Below are positions 1 to 8,370 of a stretch of 64,000 nt of DNA, piece after piece. Source of the DNA: Streptomyces sp. LX-29 (GTDB taxonomy: Bacteria > Actinomycetota > Actinomycetes > Streptomycetales > Streptomycetaceae); contig NZ_CP089746.1 of assembly GCF_029541745.1 (NCBI RefSeq), forward strand, positions 6,085,559 through 6,149,558, given 5' to 3'. The notes beneath the pieces were generated by a model. That model saw nothing but the letters and a program-made list of their open reading frames with translations, had not been told where the DNA came from and ran no database searches. The position numbers were made by a program, and so were the translations under genes. How positions within the stretch are numbered: position 1 is the first letter of the stretch; the number at the start of each line of letters is the position of its first letter.

Positions 1-24
1 GCGGAGCGGCCCGCGCGGCGAGCG

Positions 25-99
25 CTACGCCGGGCGACGTCCGTGGTTGGCCCGGCCCTTCTTGAGGCGCCAGCGGCGTTTGCGGGTCTTCTTGGACAT
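25..99 (-). CDS. 50S ribosomal protein bL37 (24 aa)
   Basis: A 24-residue, very basic peptide, MSKKTRKRRWRLKKGRAN followed by HGRRPA. It is preceded by a strong ribosome binding site, GGAGG seven nucleotides before ATG. Length, Lys/Arg richness and the ending -ANHG(K/R)RP- match bL37, the actinobacterial ribosomal microprotein seen in mycobacterial 50S structures. It would bind 23S rRNA in the large subunit. It is too short for ordinary ORF calling. The identification rests on sequence pattern and length. Confidence 0.8.
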   Translation of the reverse strand: MSKKTRKRRWRLKKGRANHGRRPA

Positions 100-191
100 G
101 ACGGTCCTCCCCGGGTGGGACGCGCGGACGGCGTCCCCCTCTGCTACCTAGCCGAGCCGGGCGGAACCGTCCAGGGTCCGGGAGGGGGCGT

Positions 192-701
192 TCAGAAGCG
201 GGCGATGGGGGCGACCACCGCGTCGGTGAGGGCCGCGAGGTCGGCGGGGGAGAGCTCGACCTCCAGCCCGCGGCGGCCCGCCGAGACGCACACCGTGGGG
301 TGCCCGGTCGCTGAGGCGTCGAGCGCGGTGGGCAGCCGCTTCCGTTGACCCAGGGGGGAGATCCCGCCCCGTACGTAGCCCGTGGTGCGCTCCGCGGCCG
401 CCGGGTCGGCCATGGCGGCGCGCTTGCCGCCGACCGCCGCCGCCAGCGCCTTGAGGTCGAGCGAGGCGGAGACGGGCACGATCGCCACCGTCAGCGCGTC
501 GTCGACGGAGGCGATCAGCGTCTTGAAGACCCGCGAGGGATCCACGCCCAACGCCTCGGCGGCCTCCTCGCCGTACGAGGGGGCGGCCGGGTCGTGGTCG
601 TAGGCGCGCACCGTGAAGTCCGTGCCCGCCGCCGTCAGCGCGACCGTCGCCGGGGTCGAGCCGCCGGAGCCGGTGTTCTGCTTCCTGGACTTCCTGGCCA
701 C
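192..701 (-). CDS. ybaK: YbaK/EbsC-family aminoacyl-tRNA deacylase
   Basis: A 169 aa protein of the YbaK/ProX editing superfamily. The family hydrolyses mischarged Cys-tRNA(Pro) in trans, protecting the proteome from Cys-for-Pro errors. The core is at about residues 20-165, with the conserved lysine in FKTLIASVDD and the later GYVRGGISPLGQRKRLP segment typical of YbaK. The N-terminus is a short basic and glycine-rich tail. The GTG start has GGAGG 10 nt upstream. Substrate specificity cannot be read from sequence alone. Confidence 0.85.
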   Translation of the reverse strand: MARKSRKQNTGSGGSTPATVALTAAGTDFTVRAYDHDPAAPSYGEEAAEALGVDPSRVFKTLIASVDDALTVAIVPVSASLDLKALAAAVGGKRAAMADPAAAERTTGYVRGGISPLGQRKRLPTALDASATGHPTVCVSAGRRGLEVELSPADLAALTDAVVAPIARF

Positions 702-725
702 GGTGCGATCGCCTCCGGATGGTCG

Positions 726-1466
726 TCAGTTGGGGCTGGTGGGCTGCCGCGTCAGCTCCACGGCGGGCAGCGACGGGAGCTTACCGATCACCGCCGTCTC
801 GGCGCGCAGCAGTTTCAGCTCCTCGGCCAGCCGGGAGGCGGTGTCCGGGGCCTGGAGCAGCCGCTGCTTGGCGGGGATGTCGAGCACCGCGGCGGCCGCG
901 ACCAGATAGGAGACCACCGACGGCTCGTCGGGCAGCTCCTGGGTGCCGGACAGGCTCAACTCGCGCGCCCCGGCCAGTCGCTTCTGGTAGGTGCGGAAGG
1001 CCCGCAGCACGCCGTTGGCCAGCGCCCCGGCGCCCTCGCCCGGCTCCTCCGGCAACTCCTCGACCTCCCCGGTCAGGTACGGACCGGAGGCGTCGACGGA
1101 CAACAGCCGGAAGCGGGTGGTGCCGGTGGCGATGAGCTCGTAGGTGCCGTCGCGCTGCTCCCGGATGGTCGCCACGTCCGCCACACAGCCCACGGTGTGG
1201 AAGGCCAGCATGGGATCGGCGCCGAAGCCGGCCGCCGCGCCGCGGCGGGTGGGCGCGGTCGGGTCCGGTAGTCCGGGGGCGGTCGGGGCGACCTCCCGGC
1301 CGTCGCGGATGGCGATCACACCGAAGCGGCGCGGCGCCTCCTCGGGTAGCGCGGCGAGATCGCGCACCAGGGCGCGGTATCGCTCCTCGAAGACGTTGAG
1401 GGGCAGCACCAGACCCGGGAACAGCACGGTGTTCAGCGGGAAGAGCGGAAGGCGGGCGGACGTCAC
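726..1466 (-). CDS. LON substrate-binding domain protein
   Basis: A 246 aa protein made almost entirely of the LON N-terminal substrate-binding fold: LPLFPLNTVLFPGLVLPL at the start, then FEERYRALV, and a helical end. The AAA ATPase and Ser-Lys protease domains of Lon are absent, so this is a stand-alone LON-domain protein, common in actinobacteria and of unknown function. The GTG start has no SD but lies 8 nt after TAGGCT, a -10 like box, suggesting a leaderless mRNA. It sits 24 nt upstream of ybaK and may be co-transcribed. Confidence 0.85.
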   Translation of the reverse strand: MTSARLPLFPLNTVLFPGLVLPLNVFEERYRALVRDLAALPEEAPRRFGVIAIRDGREVAPTAPGLPDPTAPTRRGAAAGFGADPMLAFHTVGCVADVATIREQRDGTYELIATGTTRFRLLSVDASGPYLTGEVEELPEEPGEGAGALANGVLRAFRTYQKRLAGARELSLSGTQELPDEPSVVSYLVAAAAVLDIPAKQRLLQAPDTASRLAEELKLLRAETAVIGKLPSLPAVELTRQPTSPN

Positions 1467-1474
1467 GACGCGTA

Positions 1475-1480
1475 AGCCTA
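1475..1480 (-). promoter_or_regulatory. -10 box TAGGCT of the LON-domain gene
   Basis: On the minus strand TAGGCT (TANNNT pattern) lies 8 nt before the GTG at 1466. That spacing would start the transcript at or next to the start codon. No convincing -35 is seen. Confidence 0.45.
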
Positions 1481-1546
1481 ATGGCCGTAGGCCCGCCCGG
1501 TCCTTCCTCGGCCGTCACAACCCGGCGGTAACGGCCGTCTCCCCGG

Positions 1547-3154
1547 CTACTGCCGGCGCAGCAGCCGCGAGGCGCCCGCCGCCACCGTCGTCGCCAGGAT
1601 CCAGCCCAGCAGGACTAAGACCGCCGCCGCCCACTGGCCCAGCCCGTCCGGCCGCCAGTAGGTGTCCTGACCCAGGTCGATGACGGGCAGCAGCAGGTCC
1701 AGGGTGTAGAGGTACGCGTTCCAGTGCGGCGCCTCGCCCGGCTTGATCGCGTCCGGGCGGTGCCGGGTGAAGAAGACGGTGCTGATGGCCCACAGCACCG
1801 CCATCCACACCGCCGCCCGCCCGGGCCGGTAGCCGTACGCCACCGTCCAGTCCTGGAGGTAGCCCCAGAGCTTGCCGGCCACCGGGAGGGTCTCCCGGCG
1901 GCGGCGCTGCTTGGCCAGCAGCACCTCGCGCGCGTCGGCGTCCTCGCCGCTGGCCCGGAGGGCGTTCGCCAGCATCTCGTACGGGTCGGGGGCGTACTCG
2001 GGCGTGGCGGCGGCCACCCACTCCAGTCGGCGGGAGAGCGGGAAGTGGCCGCGCGGGATGAGGTTCTCGTAGCCGAAGCCGGCCATCGCCAGGCCGCCGG
2101 GCCCCGGCCAGCTGACCGAGCGGTCGACCAGGTTGACCACCTTCGCGCCGGAGAGGATCACCCGACCGCGCTGCGGCCGCTCGCCCAGGAACCGCAGCTC
2201 CGGGGTCTGCACCCGGCGCAGGGACAGCTCCTGGTCGTTCTCCAGGACGAAGCGGGCCTGGTCGAGGTCGATCGCGTCACCGAACCGGCCGTCGTCGAGC
2301 CGCACCCCGCCCTCGCACTCGAAGCGCTGGATGCGGGTGCCACGGGTGGGCGTGTTGGCGGTGCCGTACGGCGGGGTGGAGCCGGCGCCGCTGGAGAACG
2401 GCGAACCGCTCACCCCCGCGGCCGTCAGGTACAGGGTGCGCTCCACGGTCAGCTGCGGGGCGTTGAGCGCCCGCCGCCCGTACGGATTGCGCAGCTGGCT
2501 GCCGCGCAGGCTCAGCGACACCCCGATCTTCGCGCCGCGCAGGCTCAGCTCCCCGTAGGACTCGATCATCTCGGCCTGGAGGTCCTGGCCGACGGTGAGG
2601 CCGTCCGCGGTGATCGACCGGCCACGCCGGTCGCGCCGCACCACCAGCTGGTTCAGCAGCAGATCGGTGCCTATGTGCGCGTCGGTGAGCCGGATGCCCT
2701 GCTCGACCACGCAGCGCGGTAGATGCAGATCGCCCTCGGTGTGCAGCCGGGCCGCCTCGACCCGGGGGACGGCGCAGCCGACCAGCCGCAGCGTGGTGAA
2801 GCGGCTCTCGGGCAGCAGCAGCTCCTGCTCGAAGCGACAGTTGCGCAACTCGACGTAGGGCGCGATGGAGCCGCCGGCCAGGTCCAGGGTGCCGGTGATG
2901 TGCACCCCGTTCAGCTTCAGCGCGGAGACCCGGCCGGGCTGCGCCGGCGGGCTGCTCAGCAGCAGCAGCGCCACCACGCGGGCCCGCACGCTGCGCTCCG
3001 GGCCCCAGGCGTGTGGCCCGGCCGGGTCGTTGCGCTGGGGGTGCGGGGTGCGCAGATCGAGGGTGCTGCCGTTGCGGAACGCCTGCCACATGCCCCACTC
3101 CGGAGTGGTCAGATCCAGACCCGCCGGCGGGTCGCCGTCGTGTGGCTCGGTCAC
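1547..3154 (-). CDS. Beta-helix repeat membrane protein, function unknown
   Basis: About 535 aa from the GTG at 3154, which has a GGAGGGG ribosome binding site 7 nt upstream. An in-frame extension to 3232 lacks such a signal. Residues about 60-390 contain degenerate repeats of short beta strands (for example GELSLRGAKIGVSLSLRGSQ), like a right-handed beta-helix or oxidoreductase-associated repeat. Hydrophobic segments near the C-terminus (AVWMAVLWAISTVFF, LDLLLPVI, AAAVLVLLGWILATTVAAGA) indicate membrane anchoring with the repeat domain probably cytosolic. Homologues next to hisD are often labelled membrane-associated oxidoreductase, but I see no cofactor motif that supports catalysis. Confidence 0.7.
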   Translation of the reverse strand: MTEPHDGDPPAGLDLTTPEWGMWQAFRNGSTLDLRTPHPQRNDPAGPHAWGPERSVRARVVALLLLSSPPAQPGRVSALKLNGVHITGTLDLAGGSIAPYVELRNCRFEQELLLPESRFTTLRLVGCAVPRVEAARLHTEGDLHLPRCVVEQGIRLTDAHIGTDLLLNQLVVRRDRRGRSITADGLTVGQDLQAEMIESYGELSLRGAKIGVSLSLRGSQLRNPYGRRALNAPQLTVERTLYLTAAGVSGSPFSSGAGSTPPYGTANTPTRGTRIQRFECEGGVRLDDGRFGDAIDLDQARFVLENDQELSLRRVQTPELRFLGERPQRGRVILSGAKVVNLVDRSVSWPGPGGLAMAGFGYENLIPRGHFPLSRRLEWVAAATPEYAPDPYEMLANALRASGEDADAREVLLAKQRRRRETLPVAGKLWGYLQDWTVAYGYRPGRAAVWMAVLWAISTVFFTRHRPDAIKPGEAPHWNAYLYTLDLLLPVIDLGQDTYWRPDGLGQWAAAVLVLLGWILATTVAAGASRLLRRQ

Positions 3155-3284
3155 AGCCGTTTCCCCTCCCGGGCGCCGGTCCGCCGACCGGACGCCCGTC
3201 ACCCGTCTCCGTACACCCGCACGGATCCCCATTCCCGCTGAGTAATCGGTTGAACGCCAGCGGTCAGGATCAACTTATGGGGTG

Positions 3285-3303
3285 CGTATCAATGAGTGAT
3301 ACG
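3285..3303. promoter_or_regulatory. Inverted repeat upstream of hisD, candidate operator
   Basis: A perfect inverted repeat, CGTATCA-ATGAG-TGATACG (7-bp arms, 5-bp centre), stands alone in the 189-bp divergent gap before hisD. Its centre is about 50 bp upstream of the hisD start. It fits a dimeric regulator site for the his operon or the divergent gene. The regulator is unknown. Confidence 0.45.
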
Positions 3304-3330
3304 GGGGACCGGCCCGTGGAAGCGGTCTGA

Positions 3331-3336
3331 GACAAT
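3331..3336 (+). promoter_or_regulatory. -10 like box GACAAT of hisD
   Basis: GACAAT ends 7 nt before the hisD GTG and no SD is present. This matches the leaderless arrangement seen at other genes here, with one deviation from TANNNT. Confidence 0.35.
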
Positions 3337-3343
3337 TGACCGC

Positions 3344-4669
3344 GTGATCTCCCGAATCGATCTGCGCGGCGACGCCTTCCCTCAGGACGGGATCGACCGC
3401 GACCTGCTGCCCCGTGCCGAGCTCGACGTCGAGGCCGCCCTGGAGAAGGTGCGGCCCATCTGCGACGACGTGCATCATCGCGGCACGGCGGCGCTGATCG
3501 AGTACGCGGAGCGCTTCGACGGCGTGACGATCGACCGGGTCCGGGTGCCGACCGAGGCGATCGAGCGCGCCCTGGAGGAGCTCGACCCGGCGGTGCGCGC
3601 CGCCCTGGAGGAGTCCATCCGGCGCGCCCGGCTGGTCCACCGGGCGCAGCGGCGCACCGACCACACCGTCACCGTCGTGCCCGGCGGCACGGTGACCGAG
3701 CGCTGGGTCCCGGTGCGGCGGGTCGGGTTGTACGTGCCGGGCGGCCGGTCCGTCTACCCCTCCTCCGTCGTCATGAACGTGGTCCCGGCCCAGGAGGCCG
3801 GCGTCGGCTCCATGGCCGTCTCCTCGCCCCCGCAGGCCGACTTCGGCGGCCTGCCGCACCCCACCATCCTGGCGGCCTGCGCGCTGCTGGGCGTGGACGA
3901 GGTGTACGCGGCGGGCGGCGCCCAGGCCATCGCCATGTTCGCGTACGGCACCGACGAGTGCCGCCCCGCCGACCTGGTCACCGGGCCCGGCAACATCTGG
4001 GTCGCGGCCGCCAAGCGGCTGCTCAAGGGCCGCATCGGCATCGACGCCGAGGCCGGCCCGACCGAGATCGCCATCCTCGCCGACGACACCGCCGACCCGG
4101 CGCACGTCGCCGCCGACCTGATCAGCCAGGCCGAGCACGACCCGCTCGCCGCCTCGGTGCTCGTCACCGACTCCGAGGAGCTCGCGGCGGCCGTGGAGAA
4201 GGAGCTGGCCGTCCAGGTCGCCGCCACCCGCCACGTCGAGGACCGGATCGTGCCCGCGCTGAGCGGTCGGCAGTCCGGCATCGTGCTGGTCGACGGCGTC
4301 GACGAGGGCCTCGCCGTCGTCGACGCCTACGCCGCCGAGCACCTGGAGATCCAGACCGCCGACGCCTCCGCCGTGGCCGCGCGGGTGCGCAACGCCGGCG
4401 CGATCTTCGTCGGCCCGTACTCCCCGGTGTCCCTCGGCGACTACGCCGCGGGCTCCAACCACGTGCTGCCCACCGGCGGTTGCGCCTGCCACTCCTCGGG
4501 CCTGTCGGTCCAGTCCTTCCTGCGCGGCATCCACGTCGTGGACTACTCACGGGAGGCGCTGGCGGAGGTCGCCGGACACGTGGTGACGCTGGCCGAGGCC
4601 GAGGACCTGCCCGCCCACGGCGCCGCGGTCAAGGCGAGGTTCGACGGGAAGGTTCCGCAGAGCAAGTGA
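3344..4669 (+). CDS. hisD: Histidinol dehydrogenase
   Basis: 441 aa zinc enzyme catalysing the last two steps of histidine synthesis, L-histidinol to L-histidine with 2 NAD+. Family motifs seen include GPGNIWVAAAKRLLKGRIGI, DAEAGPTE and AEHLEIQT, which holds the catalytic Glu-His pair. The GTG start (VISRIDLRGDAF) lies 7 nt after a -10 like GACAAT and has no SD. It is the first gene of the his operon and its TGA overlaps the hisC GTG. Confidence 0.97.
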   Translation: MISRIDLRGDAFPQDGIDRDLLPRAELDVEAALEKVRPICDDVHHRGTAALIEYAERFDGVTIDRVRVPTEAIERALEELDPAVRAALEESIRRARLVHRAQRRTDHTVTVVPGGTVTERWVPVRRVGLYVPGGRSVYPSSVVMNVVPAQEAGVGSMAVSSPPQADFGGLPHPTILAACALLGVDEVYAAGGAQAIAMFAYGTDECRPADLVTGPGNIWVAAAKRLLKGRIGIDAEAGPTEIAILADDTADPAHVAADLISQAEHDPLAASVLVTDSEELAAAVEKELAVQVAATRHVEDRIVPALSGRQSGIVLVDGVDEGLAVVDAYAAEHLEIQTADASAVAARVRNAGAIFVGPYSPVSLGDYAAGSNHVLPTGGCACHSSGLSVQSFLRGIHVVDYSREALAEVAGHVVTLAEAEDLPAHGAAVKARFDGKVPQSK

Positions 4670-5790
4670 CCCGCAACCCATCCGCGTCCCCCTGGGACGC
4701 GCTCCCCATCCGGGACGAGCTGCGCGGCAAGTCCCCGTACGGCGCCCCCCAGCTCGACGTGCCCGTGCGCCTGAACACCAACGAGAACCCCTATCCGCTG
4801 CCCGAGCCGCTGGTGGCCCGGATCGCCGAGCGGGTCGCCGAGGCGGCCCGCCACCTCAACCGCTACCCCGACCGGGACGCGGTCGAGCTCCGCACCGAGC
4901 TGGCGAAGTACCTGAGCCGCACCGCCGGCCACCCGGTGGAGACCGCCAACGTCTGGGCGGCCAACGGCTCCAACGAGGTGCTCCAGCAGCTGCTGCAGAC
5001 CTTCGGCGGGCCCGGCCGCACCGCGATCGGCTTCGAGCCCTCGTACTCCATGCACGCGCTGATCTCGCGCTCCACCGGCACCGGCTGGATCTCCGGGCCG
5101 CGCCACGAGGACTTCACCATCGACGTGAAGGCCGCGCGCGCCGCCCTCGCCGAGCACCGCCCCGACGTCGTCTTCATCACCTCGCCCAACAACCCCACCG
5201 GCACCGCCGTCGACGCCGAGACGGTGCTGGCGCTGTACGAGGCGGCGCAGGCGGCCAAGCCGTCGATGGTGATCGTGGACGAGGCGTACGGCGAGTTCAG
5301 CCACCGGCCCTCGCTGCTCCCGCTGATCGAGGGCCGGCCCCACCTCGTCGTCTCCCGCACCATGTCCAAGGCGTTCGGCGCGGCCGGACTCCGGCTCGGC
5401 TACCTGGCCGCCGACCCGGCGGTGGTCGACGCCGTCCAACTGGTGCGGCTGCCCTACCACCTGTCCGCCGTCACCCAGGCCACCGCGCTGGCGGCGCTGG
5501 AGCACACCGACACCCTGCTGGGCTACGTCCAGCAGCTCAAGGCGGAGCGCGACCGCCTGGTGACGGAGCTGCGCGCCCTCGGCTGCGAGGTCACCGACTC
5601 CGACGCCAACTTCGTGCAGTTCGGACGGTTCCCGGACGCCCACGCGGCCTGGCAGGGCCTGCTGGACCGGGGCGTCCTGGTCCGCGACAACGGAGTGCCG
5701 GGCCGGCTGCGGGTCACCGCCGGCACCCCGGCCGAGAACGACGCGTTCCTCGCCGCGGTGCGCGACCTGATGAAAGAGAGCACGTCATGA
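4666..5790 (+). CDS. hisC: Histidinol-phosphate aminotransferase
   Basis: 374 aa PLP-dependent class II aminotransferase converting imidazole acetol phosphate and glutamate to histidinol phosphate. Seen: N-terminal RLNTNENPYPLPEPL, substrate-site NRYPD, TSPNNPTGT, VDEAYGEF, and the PLP lysine in SRTMSKAFGAAGLRLGY. The GTG start overlaps the hisD stop by 3 nt, and its own stop overlaps the hisB ATG (ATGA), both signs of translational coupling. Confidence 0.97.
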   Translation: MTRNPSASPWDALPIRDELRGKSPYGAPQLDVPVRLNTNENPYPLPEPLVARIAERVAEAARHLNRYPDRDAVELRTELAKYLSRTAGHPVETANVWAANGSNEVLQQLLQTFGGPGRTAIGFEPSYSMHALISRSTGTGWISGPRHEDFTIDVKAARAALAEHRPDVVFITSPNNPTGTAVDAETVLALYEAAQAAKPSMVIVDEAYGEFSHRPSLLPLIEGRPHLVVSRTMSKAFGAAGLRLGYLAADPAVVDAVQLVRLPYHLSAVTQATALAALEHTDTLLGYVQQLKAERDRLVTELRALGCEVTDSDANFVQFGRFPDAHAAWQGLLDRGVLVRDNGVPGRLRVTAGTPAENDAFLAAVRDLMKESTS

Positions 5791-6380
5791 ACCGCGTGGG
5801 TCGCGTGGAGCGCACCACCAAGGAAACCTCGGTGCTGGTCGAGATCGATCTCGACGGTACGGGCGAAGTGTCCGTGTCGACGGGAGTCGGCTTCTACGAC
5901 CACATGCTCGACCAGCTCGGCCGACACGGCCTCTTCGACCTCACCGTCAAGACCGACGGCGACCTGCACATCGACACCCACCACACCATCGAGGACACCG
6001 CCCTCGCGCTCGGCGCCGCCTTCCGGCAGGCGCTCGGCGACAAGGTCGGGATCTACCGGTTCGGCAACTGCACGGTGCCGCTGGACGAGTCGCTCGCCCA
6101 GGTGACGGTGGACCTCTCCGGCCGCCCGTACCTGGTGCACAGCGAGCCGGAGAACATGGCGCCGATGATCGGCACCTACGACACCACGATGACCCGGCAC
6201 ATCCTGGAGTCCTTCGTCGCCCAGGCGCAGATCGCGCTGCACGTGCACGTCCCGTACGGGCGCAACGCCCACCACATCGTCGAATGCCAGTTCAAGGCGC
6301 TGGCCCGCGCGCTGCGCTACGCCAGCGAGCGGGACCCCCGCGCGGCCGGCATCCTCCCGTCCACGAAGGGCGCTCTGTAA
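5787..6380 (+). CDS. hisB: Imidazoleglycerol-phosphate dehydratase
   Basis: 197 aa, the usual length for a monofunctional IGPD. It dehydrates imidazole-glycerol phosphate to imidazole-acetol phosphate using Mn2+. Both metal-binding His motifs are present: DTHHTIEDTALALG near residue 70 and NAHHIVE near residue 160, related by the internal pseudo-repeat of the family. There is no histidinol-phosphatase domain, so that step must be done by a separate enzyme elsewhere. Confidence 0.97.
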   Translation: MNRVGRVERTTKETSVLVEIDLDGTGEVSVSTGVGFYDHMLDQLGRHGLFDLTVKTDGDLHIDTHHTIEDTALALGAAFRQALGDKVGIYRFGNCTVPLDESLAQVTVDLSGRPYLVHSEPENMAPMIGTYDTTMTRHILESFVAQAQIALHVHVPYGRNAHHIVECQFKALARALRYASERDPRAAGILPSTKGAL

Positions 6381-6385
6381 CCAGC

Positions 6386-6550
6386 ATGAACGGCCTCTCC
6401 ACCGCCTTCATCGTCCTCGGCATCTTCCTCCTCAGCGGCGTCTACTCCTTCGTCAAGCAGGGCATGCCCAAGAGTGTGATCGTCCTGCTCGGCATCGGCG
6501 GCGGCATGTCGCTCATCGCCGGCCTGCTGCGACTGGAGACGTTCCAGTGA
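6386..6550 (+). CDS. Small two-helix membrane protein within the his operon
   Basis: 54 aa: MNGLSTAFIVLGIFLLSG, then a short YSFVKQGMPKS loop, then a second hydrophobic helix rich in Ile, Leu and Gly. Two transmembrane helices with a short charged turn are evident. It starts 5 nt after hisB and its TGA overlaps the hisH ATG, so it is locked into the operon. Its function is unknown. A role in membrane tethering or in regulating the HisH/HisF synthase is possible but unsupported. Confidence 0.75.
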   Translation: MNGLSTAFIVLGIFLLSGVYSFVKQGMPKSVIVLLGIGGGMSLIAGLLRLETFQ

Positions 6551-7182
6551 GCAAGCGAGTCGTCGTCTTCGACTACGGATTCGGCAACGTCCGCTCCGCC
6601 GAGCGGGCCCTGGCGCACGTCGGCGCCGACGTCGAGATCACCCGTGACTACGACAAGGCCCTCGCCGCCGACGGACTGCTGGTCCCCGGTGTCGGCGCCT
6701 TCGCCGCCTGCATGAGCGGGCTGCGCGAGGCTCGCGGCGACTGGATCATCGGGCGCCGGCTCTCCGGCGGCCGGCCCGTCATGGGTATCTGCGTCGGCAT
6801 GCAGATCCTCTTCGCCCGCGGCATCGAGCACGGCGTGGAGACCGACGGCCTCGACGAGTGGCCCGGCACGGTCGAGCCGCTGCGCGCCCCCGTCGTCCCC
6901 CACATGGGCTGGAACACCGTCAAGGCGGCCGAGGGCTCCTACCTCTTCGCCGGCCTGGACCCGGACACCCGCTACTACTTCGTGCACTCCTACGCGGTGC
7001 GCCAGTGGGAGCTGGAGGTCGGCAACCCGCACATCCGCGCCCCCAAGGTGACCTGGGCCACCCACGGCGAGCCCTTCGTGGCCGCCGTGGAGAACGGCCC
7101 GCTGTGGGCCACCCAGTTCCACCCCGAGAAGTCCGGCGACGCCGGAGCCCAGCTGCTGACCAACTGGATCGAGACCCTCTGA
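6547..7182 (+). CDS. hisH: Imidazole glycerol phosphate synthase, glutaminase subunit
   Basis: 211 aa class I glutamine amidotransferase that supplies ammonia to HisF. The nucleophile Cys is in GICVGMQILF, and the His-Glu of the triad in QFHPEKSGD near the C-terminus. VVFDYGFGNVRS at the start is typical of HisH. It overlaps the preceding small gene by 4 nt and the priA ATG by 1 nt. Its partner hisF is two genes downstream. Confidence 0.97.
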   Translation: MSKRVVVFDYGFGNVRSAERALAHVGADVEITRDYDKALAADGLLVPGVGAFAACMSGLREARGDWIIGRRLSGGRPVMGICVGMQILFARGIEHGVETDGLDEWPGTVEPLRAPVVPHMGWNTVKAAEGSYLFAGLDPDTRYYFVHSYAVRQWELEVGNPHIRAPKVTWATHGEPFVAAVENGPLWATQFHPEKSGDAGAQLLTNWIETL

Positions 7183-7925
7183 TGCCCGAGACCTCCTCGC
7201 TGCCCACGCTCGAACTGCTCCCCGCCGTCGACGTCCGCGACGGCCAGGCCGTCCGCCTGGTGCACGGCGAGTCCGGCACCGAGACCTCCTACGGCTCCCC
7301 GCTGGAGGCCGCCCTGGCCTGGCAGCGCGCCGGCGCCGAGTGGCTGCACCTGGTCGACCTCGACGCCGCCTTCGGCACCGGCGACAACCGGAAGCTGATC
7401 GCCGAGGTCGCCGGCGCCATGGACATCAAGGTCGAGCTGTCCGGCGGCATCCGCGACGACGACACGCTGGAGGCCGCCCTGGCCACCGGCTGCACCCGGG
7501 TCAACCTCGGCACCGCGGCCCTGGAGACCCCGGAGTGGGTCGCCGACGTCATCGCCCGCCACGGCGACAGGATCGCGGTGGGTCTGGACGTCCGCGGCAC
7601 CACGCTGCGCGGCCGCGGCTGGACCCGCGACGGCGGCGACCTCTACGAGACCCTGGCCCGGCTGGACTCCGAGGGCTGCGCCCGCTACGTGGTCACCGAC
7701 ATCAACAAGGACGGCACCCTCCAGGGCCCCAACCTGGAGCTGCTGCGCGACGTGTGCGCCGCGACCGACAAGCCGGTTGTCGCCTCCGGCGGCGTTTCGT
7801 CCCTTGACGATCTGCGTGCTCTTGCCACGCTGGTACCGGAGGGCGTGGAAGGCGCCATCGTCGGCAAGGCCCTCTACGCCAAGGCGTTCACCTTGGAGGA
7901 GGCGTTGGAGGCCGTGTCCCGATGA
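7182..7925 (+). CDS. priA: Bifunctional HisA/TrpF isomerase PriA
   Basis: 247 aa (beta-alpha)8 barrel. In actinobacteria PriA isomerises both ProFAR (HisA reaction) and phosphoribosyl anthranilate (TrpF reaction). Seen: LLPAVDVRDGQAVRLVHGES with the N-terminal catalytic Asp, YVVTDINKDGTLQGPN with the second Asp, and the phosphate-binding Gly segment VASGGVSSLDDL. The trp cluster in this window has no trpF, which supports the dual role. It is embedded in the his operon and overlaps both neighbours. Confidence 0.95.
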   Translation: MPETSSLPTLELLPAVDVRDGQAVRLVHGESGTETSYGSPLEAALAWQRAGAEWLHLVDLDAAFGTGDNRKLIAEVAGAMDIKVELSGGIRDDDTLEAALATGCTRVNLGTAALETPEWVADVIARHGDRIAVGLDVRGTTLRGRGWTRDGGDLYETLARLDSEGCARYVVTDINKDGTLQGPNLELLRDVCAATDKPVVASGGVSSLDDLRALATLVPEGVEGAIVGKALYAKAFTLEEALEAVSR

Positions 7926-8326
7926 CCGATGCCGTGCGGCGTGTGCAGAGCGACAGCCCCTGGGAGGAGGCGATCGGATCCGCGCGCGCCGTGGCGGCGG
8001 GCGACCGGGTCCTCGTCGCCGGCACGATGCCCTTCACCGGCAGCGTGCTGCACGGCGAGGGGGACCCGTACGAACAGGCGGTGGCGGCGTTCACCAACGC
8101 CCTGGACGCGCTCAAGGAGTTCGGCCTCGGCGCCGACTCCGTCATCCGTACCCGCATGTACCTCACCCACCTGCGCGACGTGGACGCGGTCAGCCGCGCC
8201 CACAAGGAGCTCTTCGGCGAGGTGCGCCCGGCCGCGACCCTGGTCGTGGTCTCGCGCTTCGCCGACTCGCGCGTGCTGGTGGAGGTCGAAGTAGAAGCGT
8301 TCCGCGACGTGGAGAAGATCCGCTGA
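7922..8326 (+). CDS. RidA/YjgF-family enamine/imine deaminase-like protein
   Basis: 134 aa RidA-superfamily protein. RidA proteins hydrolyse reactive enamine/imine intermediates such as 2-aminoacrylate that damage PLP enzymes. RVLVAGTMP, the middle QAVAAFTNALDALKEFG helix, and TRMYLTHLRDVDAV with RPAATLVVVSRF follow the family plan, including the substrate-binding Arg of RPA(A/R)T. It overlaps priA by 4 nt (ATGA) and precedes hisF, so it is co-expressed with histidine synthesis. Its true substrate is not known. Confidence 0.85.
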   Translation: MTDAVRRVQSDSPWEEAIGSARAVAAGDRVLVAGTMPFTGSVLHGEGDPYEQAVAAFTNALDALKEFGLGADSVIRTRMYLTHLRDVDAVSRAHKELFGEVRPAATLVVVSRFADSRVLVEVEVEAFRDVEKIR

Positions 8327-8370
8327 CGCGGGGAAGTTCCGCCGCGGCGGAGAAAGCGAGCCTGAACCTC

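Noticed and set aside
1515..2021. Alternative frames in the first 10 kb with long ORFs on the opposite strand
   Set aside because: Typical GC-rich shadow frames: Arg/Gly/Ala-rich translations with no domain signal opposite well-supported genes.
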